NCBI GenBank assembly: GCA_030268105.1
Contig: BSDZ01000011.1
Coordinates: 1,240,001 to 1,304,000, forward strand
Origin: Volvox africanus
Lineage: Eukaryota; Chlorophyta; Chlorophyceae; Chlamydomonadales; Volvocaceae
Length of the DNA stretch: 64,000 nt
Direction of reading: 5' to 3'
Numbering within the stretch: the first letter of the stretch is position 1; every line of letters starts with the position of its first letter. Below the pieces are notes generated by a model that saw only the letters and a list, made by a program, of their open reading frames with translations, made no database searches and was not told where the DNA came from. This document shows positions 1-13,600 of this stretch, piece after piece. The position numbers and the translations under genes are program-made.

Positions 1-1616
1 CATCGCGAGCGCTGAGGGTCTGCGCGGCCGGGACGCACTGGACAGGGTGGGAGGTGCGATGGGAACCCCGCAAATTGCTTGCTATTTGTACAGTGGCGTG
101 TGGGTGGCGGCGTGGGTGGAGAAGAAAGCAGCGAGGTAGGGGAGGGTAGGGGAGGGTAGGCGTGGGTAGGGAACCAAGAGCCAGTTCCGCCCTCTCTGAC
201 TTTCCAACCAGAGCACTAGCCTTGGCCTATAGCCCTATCTGCGCCCTCCGCCCCATACAGTTCCAACTCTCCTGTTCCTGTCGCTAATCTTGCCTGCCCC
301 GGCCCCCTCTCCTTTTTGCCGCCGCCCAGTAATGACATCCGCCTTCTTGCTGGAATTCGTCGTGAAGCACTTGGGACTGGGGCTGGTGGGCTATTGGCGG
401 AATCCCTGGAACCTGCTGGACGGAGCCATTGTGGTTAGCTCGGCGGTGGAGCTAGGGCTGACGTATGGCCCGGAGGCGGCTACGCCCACCAACACGCAGG
501 CGCTGAGCGCGTTCCGTATGCTGCGCATTCTGCGGTCGCTGCGGCTGCTAGCTCGAGTAGAGGATCTGAGGAAATTGCTGCGCATGGTGCTCAAGGTGGG
601 TGGGAACGGAGGGTTGAAGGTACAAGGGAGGTTAAGGGAAAGGGTCAGGCATGCGATGGTATGCGAGGCTGAAGTGCGGGAAAGCCGCCGACCCATATAA
701 TGTGGGTAGAATGCGGGGCAGGAACGGGAGAAACGGCGAGCCGATTAGCTGTCTTCGGTTATGTCTCCGCTGCCACTCCGCCTGTCGCTTTTCCCCTCCG
801 CAGGCGGTTTGGCCCTCTTTTCATCATATTTTCTTCCTTCAAACAGCCTGCAACTTACACCCCCTCCCTAACCTCCCCCCTCTCTACAGGGCTTTGTGGT
901 GCTGAAGGACTTCATGTTGCTGCTGGTGCTCTTCATATTCATTTTCTCAATTCTGGGCCTGCAGCAATTTGGTGGTAGCCCCTACTTTGCGCCCTCGCCG
1001 AATGACGTGGGCTTCAGCTCAAACTTTGACACGCTGTGGCAGTCAGCTTACACGGTATTCCAGCTGCTCACAGGTATGTCGAGAAGGCGGGGAGGGGGGG
1101 AAGGTTACACGGCCAGACCGGTCCATATCGTTCCTGCCTAGGAAGCTGCACGCTGGCTGCCCATCGTGAGGTTGTCCACTGCTGCATACGTGGGTGCGAC
1201 TTAGTGACGCGTGCTCAGGGATACCACATCCGAGGACCTCTACAATTCCCACCGCCGTACTCTGCGTACAAATATGCCCATTGACACGTAGTTGTAGCGA
1301 ATACCGACAGTGCTCCGACTCAATCCCCCTCTTAAGTGAGGTTGCTGCAACCTCGGCAGTACATTTAAATACCCGCACGGTCGTTATCTCCCTTACTTCC
1401 CCGCTGCGATGTATTCAATTGCATCACCGCATCCCTACCAACCCCCGTCTCCCAATTCCCTTTCCATGGCCACCAGCTGACAATTGGGTGACCACCAGCT
1501 GGGATGGTATGCGCGCCCGGGGCACTGCCGCGGCGCTGTACTTCGTGGCCTGGATCATCGTGGGGAACTTCGTGCTGCTCACTCTGTTCCTGGCTATCCT
1601 CATTACGAACTTTCAG
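1..1616 (+). other. Channel repeat II (S1-S2 loop to S6)
   Basis: The partial exon 1-53 reads into the S2 helix (exon 330-595: [16 protein letters not shown]). S3 ([10 protein letters not shown]) and an S4 with the pattern [16 protein letters not shown] follow. Exon 890-1073 holds S5 ([19 protein letters not shown]) and the first half of the pore loop. The junction 1073/1477 rebuilds the filter LLTADNW, so an Asp sits where Cav repeat II has the filter Glu (TGEDW). Exon 1477-1616 ends in S6 ([18 protein letters not shown]). S1 and repeat I are upstream of the window. Confidence 0.9.
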
Positions 1617-4600
1617 GTTGGAGAGGGAAAAGGAATGGAGAGGTGGGGTATCGCGATGTAAGAATATTGGGGTGCAGTAAGCAGGCGGGTAAAGGCACCA
1701 GTAGCTCTGGCTGCTTATGGGCTACCGGCGAAGGAGGAAGAGCGGCATCTCGATAAAATGCCGATGGAGCCCATTGGACTCGGGTCGCTGCCCGCCTAGC
1801 CCGGCCTAGTCTCCCTCGCCCACTTGCCCGGAAGCTGTAACTACCATCCTGCTGCCATCGCGCACTGGTTCGGTGCAAGGGTGCATCTAGCAACGCGGCT
1901 ACTAAGCCTGCTGGTTTGGAATTGAAGGTTTTTTTCTCGCGCTGAGTGCGCACTATATGTTTACATGCAAGAATGTCTTTCCCTCTGTACCAACATACAC
2001 CAAGGCGTCCTGCGTGGATACGGCGGGTAGTGCTCGTGCGGACTCAGCACCATCGATTGCCTGTACGGATTGCATTGCTTTCCGATGCGCGCGACTCCGT
2101 TCGCCCTTCACAGTCAGTTTCCGTTGTTTACTCGCTTGGCCTGCCCTTTATTTCTGGTTGTGATTTCTCCCCTCCCGTCCCCGCCACCCTCCACCCCAGG
2201 GCGACGAAGACCCCCCACCTAGCGAGGATGAGCTAAGCGGGGCGGAGCACAACCCCTTTGCGCCCGATGATCAGTCAGAGACCGCTTCCACGCTGGGGGG
2301 CACTTTATTGGGGGATGTCGGCGGCTTGAAGGACCAACGTAACGCGTTGCAGCAGCGCATCGCCCGCTGCACTGACCCAGCGGCCGTGTACAGGCTCAAG
2401 AAATGGCTGATACTGGTGGGATATCACCACGGAATGATGGAGCACGAGGTGCGTCGGGGCTCTGAGCCGGAGGAAGGAAGGCGGGTATTGTATTGCCTGG
2501 TAGCGGATCAATAAGATTCATTCGGTAATTGGCACAGATGGCGGCCCTGTTTGTCAAAGTCGAGTCGTTCTACGTCGGCAGAAGCGCGTGTGCAGCTCCA
2601 GCCGGACAGATAGGCGTGATGGCCAGCTGCGTTACCTGCGTTACGTACAATCGGCCGATGCGGGATGCATGTATGGATACACAGCTGAATGTCCTGGAGG
2701 CATGTTGTCTAGTCGCGGAGGCCTTGTCCGGGAGAGCTTGCCCTCCAGCTGCCATTCCCGAAGCGAGCACCTGAAGCACGTTAGCCTAACAGTCTGTTCG
2801 CATGCCCCATCTCGCCCCAGGACATTGAAAACAATGATCTCCCAATCTTCCAATCATCTCACTCAGCGCTTTTTTTCCCTTTCTTGATGGTGCGTTTTGC
2901 GTTGCTGGGCTGGCGCCCGTAGAAGGAGGAAATTACGCACGACATGGACATGTTGTACGCGATGAATCCCTGTGTGTTCGCCCCGGGGGCCGTTCCCTCC
3001 GTCTTGGACCCAGAGGATCTGTTCATGATGGAGGACGATGACGGTGGGGACAGCGACAGCAGGCCACCCTCCGCCAATGCTAACGTCACGGTACCAGCGG
3101 CATACGGAGCGGGCAGCCCCGTTGGCGGTAGTCTGAGTGAGGCTGCGGCCGCCGCAAGGGCAGGCCTCAAACGTGCCAGCGTCTCGCTACGGATGACGCT
3201 GGCGCGGTTGGGAGGCGGCAGCGGCGCCATTCCCACAAGTTACTTCCACAGCCAAATTCCCTTGAGCAGCATGGCGGAGGAGGACGGCAACCTGGACACG
3301 GCGGGGTCGTGGGGAGTAGGGTTGGGCAGCACTGACGCCTCGGCACCTGCTAATGTAATCATGGGCTCCGGAGGCATAGTTGGAGTTGGAGGTGTTTATC
3401 GAGCTGGCAAGCGTGCGTCAGTGGGCGGCATGACTAGCGCGGCCGTGCTGGGTGCAGGAAAGAGCCTTAAGAAGCTGTTCGTGGGGGGATTCAATGCGCT
3501 AGGCGGCGGCGGTGGTGTAGGTGGTGTAGGTGCGGGTGTGGGCGGAGGGGGAGGAAGGGGAGGATTAGGGCCTGGGCTCGCGACTTGGGGAGGTGCTGGC
3601 ACCGGCGGTGGAGGCGGCAGACCCAACAGAGAGCAGAGACTTCTGGGTCGCAACTCCGCACCCCTCGCAGCGGCGGCAGATGGTGGGGAGGGCTCTGGCG
3701 CTGGGACGGAGGGCGAAGCAACGTCTCAGGCGACAGGGCGGGACGCAGCGCGGCTCACTGAGAACGGCATCAGTCTGTGGAACACGTCAGGGCAGCGGGA
3801 GAACGGGGTGAGTGAGTTGTTTGCCGAGGAAGGTGTTGGCCAACGAATGGTGGAGCGAGGGTCCGGGCATGCCGTTTAGACACGCTGAGTGGGCAGAGCA
3901 TGGCCATGACGGTTTAGGTGTTGAGATGTTGCAGCGCGGCCCGGGCTGGATGTAAGTTGTGGAGCATGTTGTACCCGGGTAACATCGCAAACAAAGCGGC
4001 TTGGAATTCAATGATTGCCCTTGGCTGCGACAGCTCGCTTCTTTCAGGTGTATGGGGCCGTGATGGCGGCGGCTCTCAGAGGGCCAACCATTGCCTGCCC
4101 TTTGCCTGTCACGGCCCTCTGTCATCATATTTACAATGTCATCATTACCATTGTTACCGTCTTCTTTCGCCATCATAACTCCAACACTGCCTCCTGCCGA
4201 GCCCGCCTTGCTCGCCTTACTCATTGCAGCTTTGCGTGCCTACGGCGCCTGTTGTCTCATGGGCGCACCACCCCCTCGCTGCTTGCCGTCTGCGTTGGCA
4301 GACCTAACCCTAATGTTTGCATTCATATAAATATCACCTTTACCAAGCCTGCGCTCTCTGAACTATTAACCCGCCCATCCCCTAACCCACCCTACCCCGT
4401 TTTCAGACAATGGACCGCGTCGCTGGCCCTGGAGGACCTTCCCGGAACCTCAGTCGGCACCGCAGCGCTGTCGTGCGCCGAGGTGACACAGCTACCGGTA
4501 TCACCGGCGGCAACACGCCTGGCCGACCCACCCTCATCACAGTCAAGCCTCAGCGGCCCATGCTGCCGGAGAACGTGGCTGCTGCTATTGCCGCCATGCG

Positions 4601-7600
4601 CAATTCCGCCGCCTGGGGCGACGTCGCGCATCGACTGTCTGACACGGGCATCATCAGCACTCTGGCGACGCCACAGCTGGAGGAGGCGGCGGCGGCGCTG
4701 GCTCGAGGACATGGGAAGCCGCAGCCAGGCGAGGAAGGGGGGTCCAGCGAGGACGAGGAAGAGGAGGATGAGGAAGAAGACGAGGACCGCAATGTGCCAT
4801 CCCCCGCGAAACGGCAGGAGATGTTTGTAGAACGTTGGCGTTCCTGGTTCGATGACGCGGACAACGCGCCGGGTTCGGGCCTGACGTCGTCGTATGGTGC
4901 AACACGGACGCACTCGATAGAGCTGTTGCCTAGCATGGGGACGCCGGCAGCGACTGGCGATGGTGGCGGTGGCGGTGGCGGTGGCGGTGACGGCGGCAGG
5001 GATGGTCGCAGGGATGGTGGCGGCTGTAGCGGCATCGACGAAGGAGGAGGAAGAACAAGGACTCTCCGCGATGGTGAAACATGTTCAGGGCTTGAGGATG
5101 TTGCGGCAGTGAGACAGGGGGAGGGAACGAGGGAGGCGAAAGAGGCTGGGAAGATGACGATAAGGCAGCAGCAGCCGGTCATGGACGGGGTGGTCCATGT
5201 CCAGCAGGCACGTGCAGGCCCGCCATTGGTGGACGTTGATACGGATACGACGGTGGCGCCCGCGAGGGAAGGATCTCGGCGGCGGCCGTTGAGGCACGTA
5301 GTCATCCCAGCAGTGGCGGCCGTGGTGTCGGTGGCTGTGGCCCCTCCGGTGTCGGAAGCACCTGCAACGCCTAATATGGGGTTTGAAGCTAGTCGGCACC
5401 ACAGCTCCCGCCGCGCATTGCGGCGCGCTAGCCTCATCAGGAATACCGCCTCGAGGCCGAGCCAGAGTAGCAACAGAAGCCATAGCAGCATTCACAGCGA
5501 CGAGGGCGAAGAAACTGGCGGCCGTGGTGGCGCGGCCAATGGAGGCGCCGCTGACAACGGTGGCGATTCAGTTGGCGGCGACAAAGGATGTGGTGAAGGT
5601 GGTGAGGGGCCGGAGGCCTTCCTGGCTGGTATGGCCACGGCGGTTACGGATAGCGGCAAGTTAGGCGGACTGCCTAGGTGCAATCGCCACCGCCGATCCG
5701 TGTGCCTGGTGGACGCCTTTACGCAAGTCACCTCCCCACCTGACACCGCGACTTTCAACATATTAGTATCCACTGCAGGCGCTGCCGTCCCTTCACCGGG
5801 ACCAAACTCTGCGACCATAGCGACGACCGCGGCCGACGCCGACGCTGCTGCTGCCGCCACGGAGGCTCGTGCCTCTGGGGTACACCCCCAACGCCGTTCC
5901 GTTGACGGGCCGGTTCCATCGCTCCTGCAGAACACCCGCAACAGGCGAGCAGCAGAACAGGAAGCTGCCCCCCCGAGAATGGCATCTTGGCGATCATCAC
6001 CTCGTCCTCAGCGGCTATCTCCAGTGCCAGGGTTGCAGTCCGTCCGAGCCGCCACTTCGTCTCAAATTGTCCCGGCCCCATTCCAACTGGGTGCCAATTC
6101 CTTGGGATCCGCTTATATTTCATCATCAACCTCCTCTGCAGGCCCGAGTGCGAATCTGCGTGCTGCCACACAGCAGCCGCGGCCGGTCTCCGCGGCTGCG
6201 GAGCCGGAAGGTCGCCACGTTCGTGATCGAGGTCGGCTGCAAGCACCGAGAGGCAGATGGTTGGAAGCCACCGGGCAAGCTGGGGAGGCGTCTGTCGCAA
6301 ATGGTACCGCTAAAAATACAGCAGCAGCTGGCGCGGTTGCTGGCTATGCTGCTGGCGCAATCAACGAGGAACGCAATATATTTGCCACTGTTCGACCAGC
6401 CGCGAGAGCTGAGCTGTGTCTGGCAGAGCGGCTTGCTCGGCCACTCGTCCCGGTACCCATCGCGACATCGTCTTTCCGCCTGGCTGGCAATGGTGATGGC
6501 GGCCTGGGTGGGGCGGGAGATCAGCAGGGCTATCAGCACAACTACCGGCTGGAAGCCGGGCTGGTACACGTCGAGGACCATGAGAAGCAACAATCGCCTC
6601 AGCACCGTGACAATATTCATAGGGCCCCCGGCTCTGTAGCGCTTTTTCTGGGTCAGGACAGCCTCCCCTCCACTTCCCAGTGCTTTTTACATCTACATCC
6701 ACAACCACATCCCCACGCGAGCCGCACATCCTCCGGGCTGGTTGACCTCGGAAGGCCAAGCTCGGACGCCGAACTGGCGATGTTCCGGCTGCGGCAGGTC
6801 ACTAGCAGTGGTGGAGCGGCGGAGAGCAGTTGCAGCGGGCTGGGCCATTACCCCGGCAGCAGCGGAGTCCACTGGCAGCAGCGCATTCAGCTGCACGACC
6901 ACTCGTCGTCAGGTCTGCACCGCAGCAACGCGCTGGCCGACGGCTTTGAGGATGAGGCGAAGCCGCGCCCGAACCTCCTGATTGAGCAGCAGCAGCAGCA
7001 GCAGCAGCAGCAGGGCCACTACGGTCATGTGGGGGATACGGAAGCCCGGGGGGATGACGATGGGGTCGGGGTCGGCATGGCCATGGAACCAGGGCCTATC
7101 ACCTGGCTGAGCGATAGCAGCAACAGTGGCATTGTTATGGGGGATGTGGGGGAAGGAAGCAGGTCACTAACTCCCGGCGCCCTTTCTTCAGGGGCAACCC
7201 GCTGGCAGCAGCAGAGGAGGGCTGGCCACGACACGTTGACTGCGTTGCGGCTGGCGCCAGCAGCGGCGGCGGTGGAGGATTTCCAGGTCATGGAGCTACA
7301 AAAGGTTTCTCGTGTAGACACGGCGTTTGGCCGCTACGCTACACCTGATGGCGCGTTCGGACGGGTTCCGGAGCTTCCTGATGCTGCCCCTGGCGACCCT
7401 CCACCGCAAGTGGGCTGGTCAATAGCCGTATCACCAGCTGCGACTGGCGTGCGCGGCAGCACCGTCGCTAAGAAACCCATGCACGCGTCCTCGTGGCGCC
7501 AGGTGCCGGGGAGAATGACACCGCCGCCCATTTTTTCCGTCTCAGAGGAAAGCGTTGATGAAGGTAGCGGTGGTGAGGGAGGCTTTGTGTTGCCCACCAC

Positions 7601-10600
7601 TTTGTCCGCACCTCGCCGCTGGGAGGCCCAGTCGGAGCGCCACCTGCTTCGGAGCTTCAGATCATTAGATTGGGGCGAGGGTGGGGCTGCTGTGGCGCCA
7701 GCGCCAGCGGCGCAGCAGCAGCAGCAGCAGCAGCCGCTTTTACTTCCACTGGCCGGCCGTCACCTGCGCGAACTCGCCGCAATGCAGGTGGCACGTCTGG
7801 ACGGGGGAGGTGGTATCGGTGGCGCAGGCGGCACCGGCGGCGGTAGCCAGGACACTGCGGCTGACGGCGAAAGCGGCCCTTCGCCAACCCTGGCCTCGTT
7901 AATTGCAGCTGCATCTGTTGCAGCGGACATCGGCAGCGGCGAGCAGTCAGTTGGCAGCCACAGCTCCTTCGCTTTCACAAGCGTCGGGTATCTGGACAGC
8001 GCTGCGCTGGCGCCCACAGCGATACCTCCACCGTACAGTGCGCATCTGTTGTCGTCCTCGTCACCATCCCGTTCACGGATGCGGATATACCCGCCGCAGC
8101 AGCAGCCGCCACGCTCCGGTAGCAGTCTGAGGATACGGTCCAGCACTCCGGCCCCATCGTTGCCGCTGCAGCTTTCTGCCCAGGCACAGGAAGCTCGCTG
8201 GGAAATGGACGGGGCCATTGAGCTGCAGGAACCAGCGGGAAGCACCTTTGCGTTCCCTACATCGATCCATGCTGTTACAGCCGCGGTGGCGGTAGCAGCA
8301 GCAGCCACCGTGGACCCGAGAGCGGCTCCCGCTGCTGCCGTCTCGACCGCCACCAAACTCAACCCATTTGGGATCCCCACCGCCACACACCTAGACCGGA
8401 CCACAAGCCGTCGCTACGCAGCTGCCGCCATTGTCTTCAGTGACTCGGGCGCAATCCCGGCTGCTACTTCTGGTGACAGCTCCATCACCGCCTCTGCCTC
8501 CGCCTCCGGCTCCGCCTCTGCTTCACCTGCTTCAATGATCCCGAGGGGCCCTCATCCAGATTCTTTGCGCTCCCCGGTGCGGGGGCTTTCTACAGCCGCT
8601 ATGCCGTTGACTGCGGGCAGGGTCCGGGAGCGTAGCGGTTGTAACTCCGGCGGCGCCAACCCCGGTATCGGTGCACCGATGGCGGGATCCGGGGCACGCG
8701 CGGGCCTGGGCCGTCGGCTGCCTTTCCCTCCGAGGCATGAGACTCCGGAGGAACGCGAGCTCCATCATACCCCTCCATCCTTGTATGCGCTGTCGCGGCC
8801 TCAGTCTCCTTCATTAGGGGGGGCGAGTGCTCAGGGCCCAAAAATGAGACAACTCGGGCACTGTGGCGGTGGCGGTGGCGGTGGCGGTGGCGGTGGCAGT
8901 GCAGGTACGTTCTCGCGCATCCCATTGCCACCCTCAGCAGCTCCCTCCAAAATGCAAGAGGACCAAGGAGAAGGAGAGGAAGACGAAGACTGGCTGCCCA
9001 TGCCACCCCTACCGCTCGCCATGGCTTCCTCCACTGCCAGCCAGCTGCCCTCTAGGCAGACCGCAGCAGACAGCGGCTGCAATTTCGCTGATCCGGCTGC
9101 GGTGATGGCATCACGGATGGGCCGGGGCAATGACGGCACAACCCTTCAAAGCCGGCTAGCTGCCGGCGGCAGGGGAAGGCCAGTTGCGGAGAGCACTGGA
9201 TGGAAGCCCCGCCCAGACAGCCAACAGGGAGTGGATGGACGGGACGGTGAGCAAGTCCAGTGGTCCAAAGTCCGGACAGGGAGCGAAGCGTCGAGCCGAG
9301 GCGGAGAGTCATGGTGGACACCAGTTATAGTGGCTGCTAGCGGGAGCGAGACGGTGTGGGAGCCACAGGCGCTGACTGCGGTGCCAGCCCGTCTGCTGTA
9401 TGACTACCAAGGGCGCAGGAGCAGGAGCAGGAGCAGCAGCAGTGGCGGCGATGGTGATGGCTTCAGTGGAAGTACCAGCGCCAGCAGAGGTCACGGCGAC
9501 AGTGATTGTTATGATCGATCGGGAACTGCCGGCTGTATGGACCACGCTCGTGTGATACAGGGGCAGTACACAGTCCGCAGTGGCTTGCGCCGTCGCGGCG
9601 GCAACCAGGGTACCTTCCCGTTGCGATCGACGGCGGCGGCAGCCGTGACTGAGAGCCGAAATTTGTACGACGTTGGCGGCGACAGTAGCGTTGGCGGCAG
9701 GGGCGCCGTGCGCCATGACATTCATGTAACCGCAGGTGACGATGTTATTGGTGGTGGTGGCGGAGAGGGTCAAAGCGCCGCCCATTTGGGAGTGGTGGAG
9801 CTGCAATTGGATGAGGATATAGAGGGAGGGGACTCACCAGCTCGTGAGGCGAAAACGCGCAACGGTGGTGGCAGTGTCGACGCAGCCGGGGTCGGCGGGC
9901 CACTTCGTTCTGTGTCACTTACCGGCGGGGAGTTGGCGGGCTCGGCAGAGCGGCAGCCGCAAGCAAAGAGCGCCGTCCAAGTGAAGCGAGGTGGGAAGTG
10001 GGACGGGGCCTGGGGCTTGCAAGAGATAGAGGTGCAGTAGAGCTAGGGGGCAGTAGGAACTGAAGACTGGACATGTCGCGTGTGTCGGTGCTTTCTCGTT
10101 CCAGTTAGAGGCGAGCAACCCCCTCGGTTTTATTGCGCTGCGTACCCAAGCTTTCGTCTCCCCTACCGGCCCTGACTCCCCTCCTATTAGAAGCCATGGT
10201 TCACCGGCGCCGCAATGAGCAGGTCTACCTGAACTACAGCTCCTTCTTCCTTTTGGGGCCCCACCACCCGCTGAGGATGAGGCTGCAGTTCCTGGTCACG
10301 TGCAAGTGGTTTGAGGTGAGGATGCTGCGCACTCACATCTGAGGTTACATCCCGGATCCGGCAATCCAGAGGCGGCCGGGGGGAACGGATTTCTTGTCAG
10401 TCGCCGCCTTCATGGATATCTCCCCCTGGGGCTGGGGCTGGGGCTGGGGCTGGGGCTGGGGCTGGGGCTGGGGCTGGGGCTGGGGCTGGGGCTGGGGCTG
10501 GGGCTGGGGCTGGGGCATTCACGTCCGTTGCAACGAACGAGAAAGCAACCTCAGGTCTGGTCTTCTGAAAAGCGATTTTTAGCCTAGTTTGGCCCCCGGG

Positions 10601-13600
10601 CCCCGGCGAATGGCCCCGCAGGGTGTCATCCTAGTCATGATCCTGGCCTCCTGCGTTGTCCTGGCTCTGGACCGGCCCCGTAACGACCCGTCCTCCCGCG
10701 TGGCGCACGTGATCCACTACCTGGAGCTGGCCCTCAATGTGCTCTTCGGAGTGGAAATGTGCCTCAAGCTGCTGCTGAAGGTCAGGAGAGGGGAGGGGGA
10801 AGGAGATAGGGATTGCGAGGAAGGGAACAAAACCCGGAGAACAGGCGTGGAAGTGGGTGAATAGGAAGATACCCATCATCCATTATTGTAAATATATTAC
10901 ATGATAATTGATTATAAAATATAAAACGTATCACTCTCATTGTTGTTGTGTATTGTTATTCGTTCGTTGAAACAAGGAACCGGATGATTCGTCAGTGACT
11001 ACTCATCCTACACAGCAGCGTTGGAACGACCTGAAAGACATGCACCAAGATGGTGCCCAACCCCAGCCCCGGCGGGGGGGAGGCAACCAGAGAAGAAGGG
11101 GCCTCCCGGCTGACCTGGTGTTGAGTACAAGTCCCGTGCGACAACTTGATGCCGGAAAATGAAAACCATTCAGGAGCAGCCCGCCTAGATCGTCACCTTC
11201 ATTGGTCGTCCTTCACGTCAACCGACCCCTGTTCCCCTCCTTGTGCAAGAAGCATCCCTTCTCAAGCACCCCTTTCCCACCCGCGCCCGCCCCCGCCTCT
11301 GCCTCCCCCTAGGGTTTTCTGTTCCACCCGGGTGCCTACTGGCGTAACCCCTGGGATGTCCTTGACGGCCTCATCGTGGGCGCCTCGCTGTTGGCCATGG
11401 TTTTGTCCTCTGTCGCGTTCTTCCGTAACCTGCGCCTGCTGCGTGTGCTGCGCCCGCTGCGCATGGTCAGCCGTGTCAAGATGATGCGCACAGTGCTGGA
11501 GACACTCATCCGCTCGCTCCCGGCGGTAGCCAACGTGGTGCTGTTTGGAGGGTAAGAAGCGGAGTGCGAGGGGTCCACATTCTTGTTCCGATTCGCCCGC
11601 GCTAGCCTGGATTTCAGATGAAGTCTCCAGCCGTCTCCCGCTTAATCCCTTGCCTTGCTTGTTCCCTCCCTCTACCACATCCCCTTTTGCTCGCCGCTCT
11701 TCGCCTCTTGTCGTAATGTCCCTGTGTTCACGTCACATTGCCCACCCCGCTTTCCATTCCGTAACACTGCACACATGATCCCTCCCACGTGATGCAGCTT
11801 CCTGTTCGGTGTGTTTGGCATCCTGGGCACACAGCTCTTCAGTGGGCGCCTGTCCAGGTGTAACCAAGCAATATTACCTGACGGATCACCCGTGCACGAC
11901 AAGTCTCAGGTGGGATGCCGATTCGTGGGACCCGAGGATGCTTTCGAAGTCCAACGAAGTCGTTTAGGGGCTTGTCGATGTTTAGGCCGTAGGGTGCCCG
12001 TTGGCGTGTGGAACGTGTTTGGCACTAGGCAGGTGTATACCCGTGTCGAAGTAATTGGTTAGTCGGGTCGTTGTGAATAACCCTGTGCTTTTGTGTTTCC
12101 GTGCTTGAAACTACCACAGAACCTCCACCTCCACCTCCACCTCCACCTCCACCTCCACCTCCACCTCCACCTCCACCTCCACCTCCACCTCCACCTCCAC
12201 CTCCACCTCCACCTCCACCTCCACCTCCACCTCCACCTGCACCTCCAGAAATTACCAATTGAACAACGGCTGGGTCTCCTCCTCACCGCCGTCTCACCTT
12301 TCCACCCACCACCACCTTTACAGCGCATTTTCCCCCACCGCTAATCCTCGCGACCCGCCCGACGTTTGTTTGTGGCTTGAGCGAGGTTGCAATGCGGGAC
12401 GAGAGACGTATCGGCATACCGACGTTTTAAGGTCTGCATTATCCAGCCAGTTCTATTTCCTCTTCGATGAACTTTGCCGCTCATCTCGAGCCTCGGTTAA
12501 AAGCCTGATTTTATAATCTGTATGGATTTTGCCTCATGGGTTGCCGAACCAATCCATTTCCGCTTCTCTTCCCCCGGTCCTGCCCGCCCCAAACTCCCCC
12601 ATCCATCCTGCCTCAGTGCGTCCCCGGCACCTTCATCTGCGGCCCCGCCGACGTATGTCTGGATCTGGATGCTCCCACGGAGCGCCAGTGGCTGACCCCC
12701 TTCCTAAACTTCGATCACATCGGCCGCTCGCTGCTCACCTTGTTCATCGTGGCTACGCAGGACGGATACATGGACGTGCTTCAGCAGGTGAGGTCGTACA
12801 TGGTCAGGAGGACGTTGCGGATCGCCGGTGATCGGCCAGGCGGGAATGGATGATTGGGAACTCCTATAAAACTTAGAAACTTGGGAACCTGGGAACTTCC
12901 ATCGGTTATATGAGTGCGGGTACGAGGGTCTAATGGGGTTGCTGTTCTGATCTAGGTACGTGAAGTGATAGGAGGCCCATGGATTCCTCTATATAGGGCT
13001 GCTGAAGGAGTAATGATTTGTTACTCTTTATGGGGGTGGCAGTCAGGGATGTCACAGTATGGCGTGAATAGGAGGATTTGCCCAGGAATAGTGGTGAAAA
13101 GAGTTGCAACGGGAAAAGAGATCGTGGTGGCATTTCGTGGACAGGAGGGATCCTCCTTCTCTCCACGTTTCACCGCATCCATGTTGGTGTCCGTTACCAT
13201 CGTCCCCTCCCCCCCCCGCGGTGCGCTTTTCGGTTCACGGCAGGTCATTGACGCCGTGGGCCGGAACAAGCAGCCTCGGTACAACCACGCACCTTGGATG
13301 GGGCTGTACGTTATCATATTCGTATTCCTGGGCTCCTTTTGGCTTAACCTGCTGGTGTCGGTAAGACCGGGAGAGGGCGAATGCAGGGTAGTAGAGACAG
13401 GAGGAGGTCTCTTGTACGCTTGAGAATGAAGGGGGAAGGGGGGGACCTGTTGGATCCTTCGCAGCGGGCAGCAGGAGAGGAGAGAGGACACAGCCAAGGA
13501 GAAGAGGAAAGGGAGGGGATTAGGAAGGTGAGGAAAAAGAGAGGATGGAAAAGAAAGGATCTTCACAGGAATATTTCGTGCAAATGTTTTGTCGGGGTAA

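Noticed and set aside
4550..5491. 313-residue minus-strand open frame and similar frames opposite the giant exon
   Set aside because: Antisense shadows of GC-rich low-complexity coding DNA; no domain or splice support.
10180..10200. Separate gene starting at the ATG near 10196
   Set aside because: The phase after the acceptor at 10190 matches the donor at 9990, so this is an internal channel exon.
10394..10582. Gly-Trp repeat frame
   Set aside because: Product of the TGGGGC intronic array.
12025..12344. PolyGly, Trp-Arg and Leu-His frames
   Set aside because: Products of the ACCTCC intronic array; the channel exons on either side splice across it.
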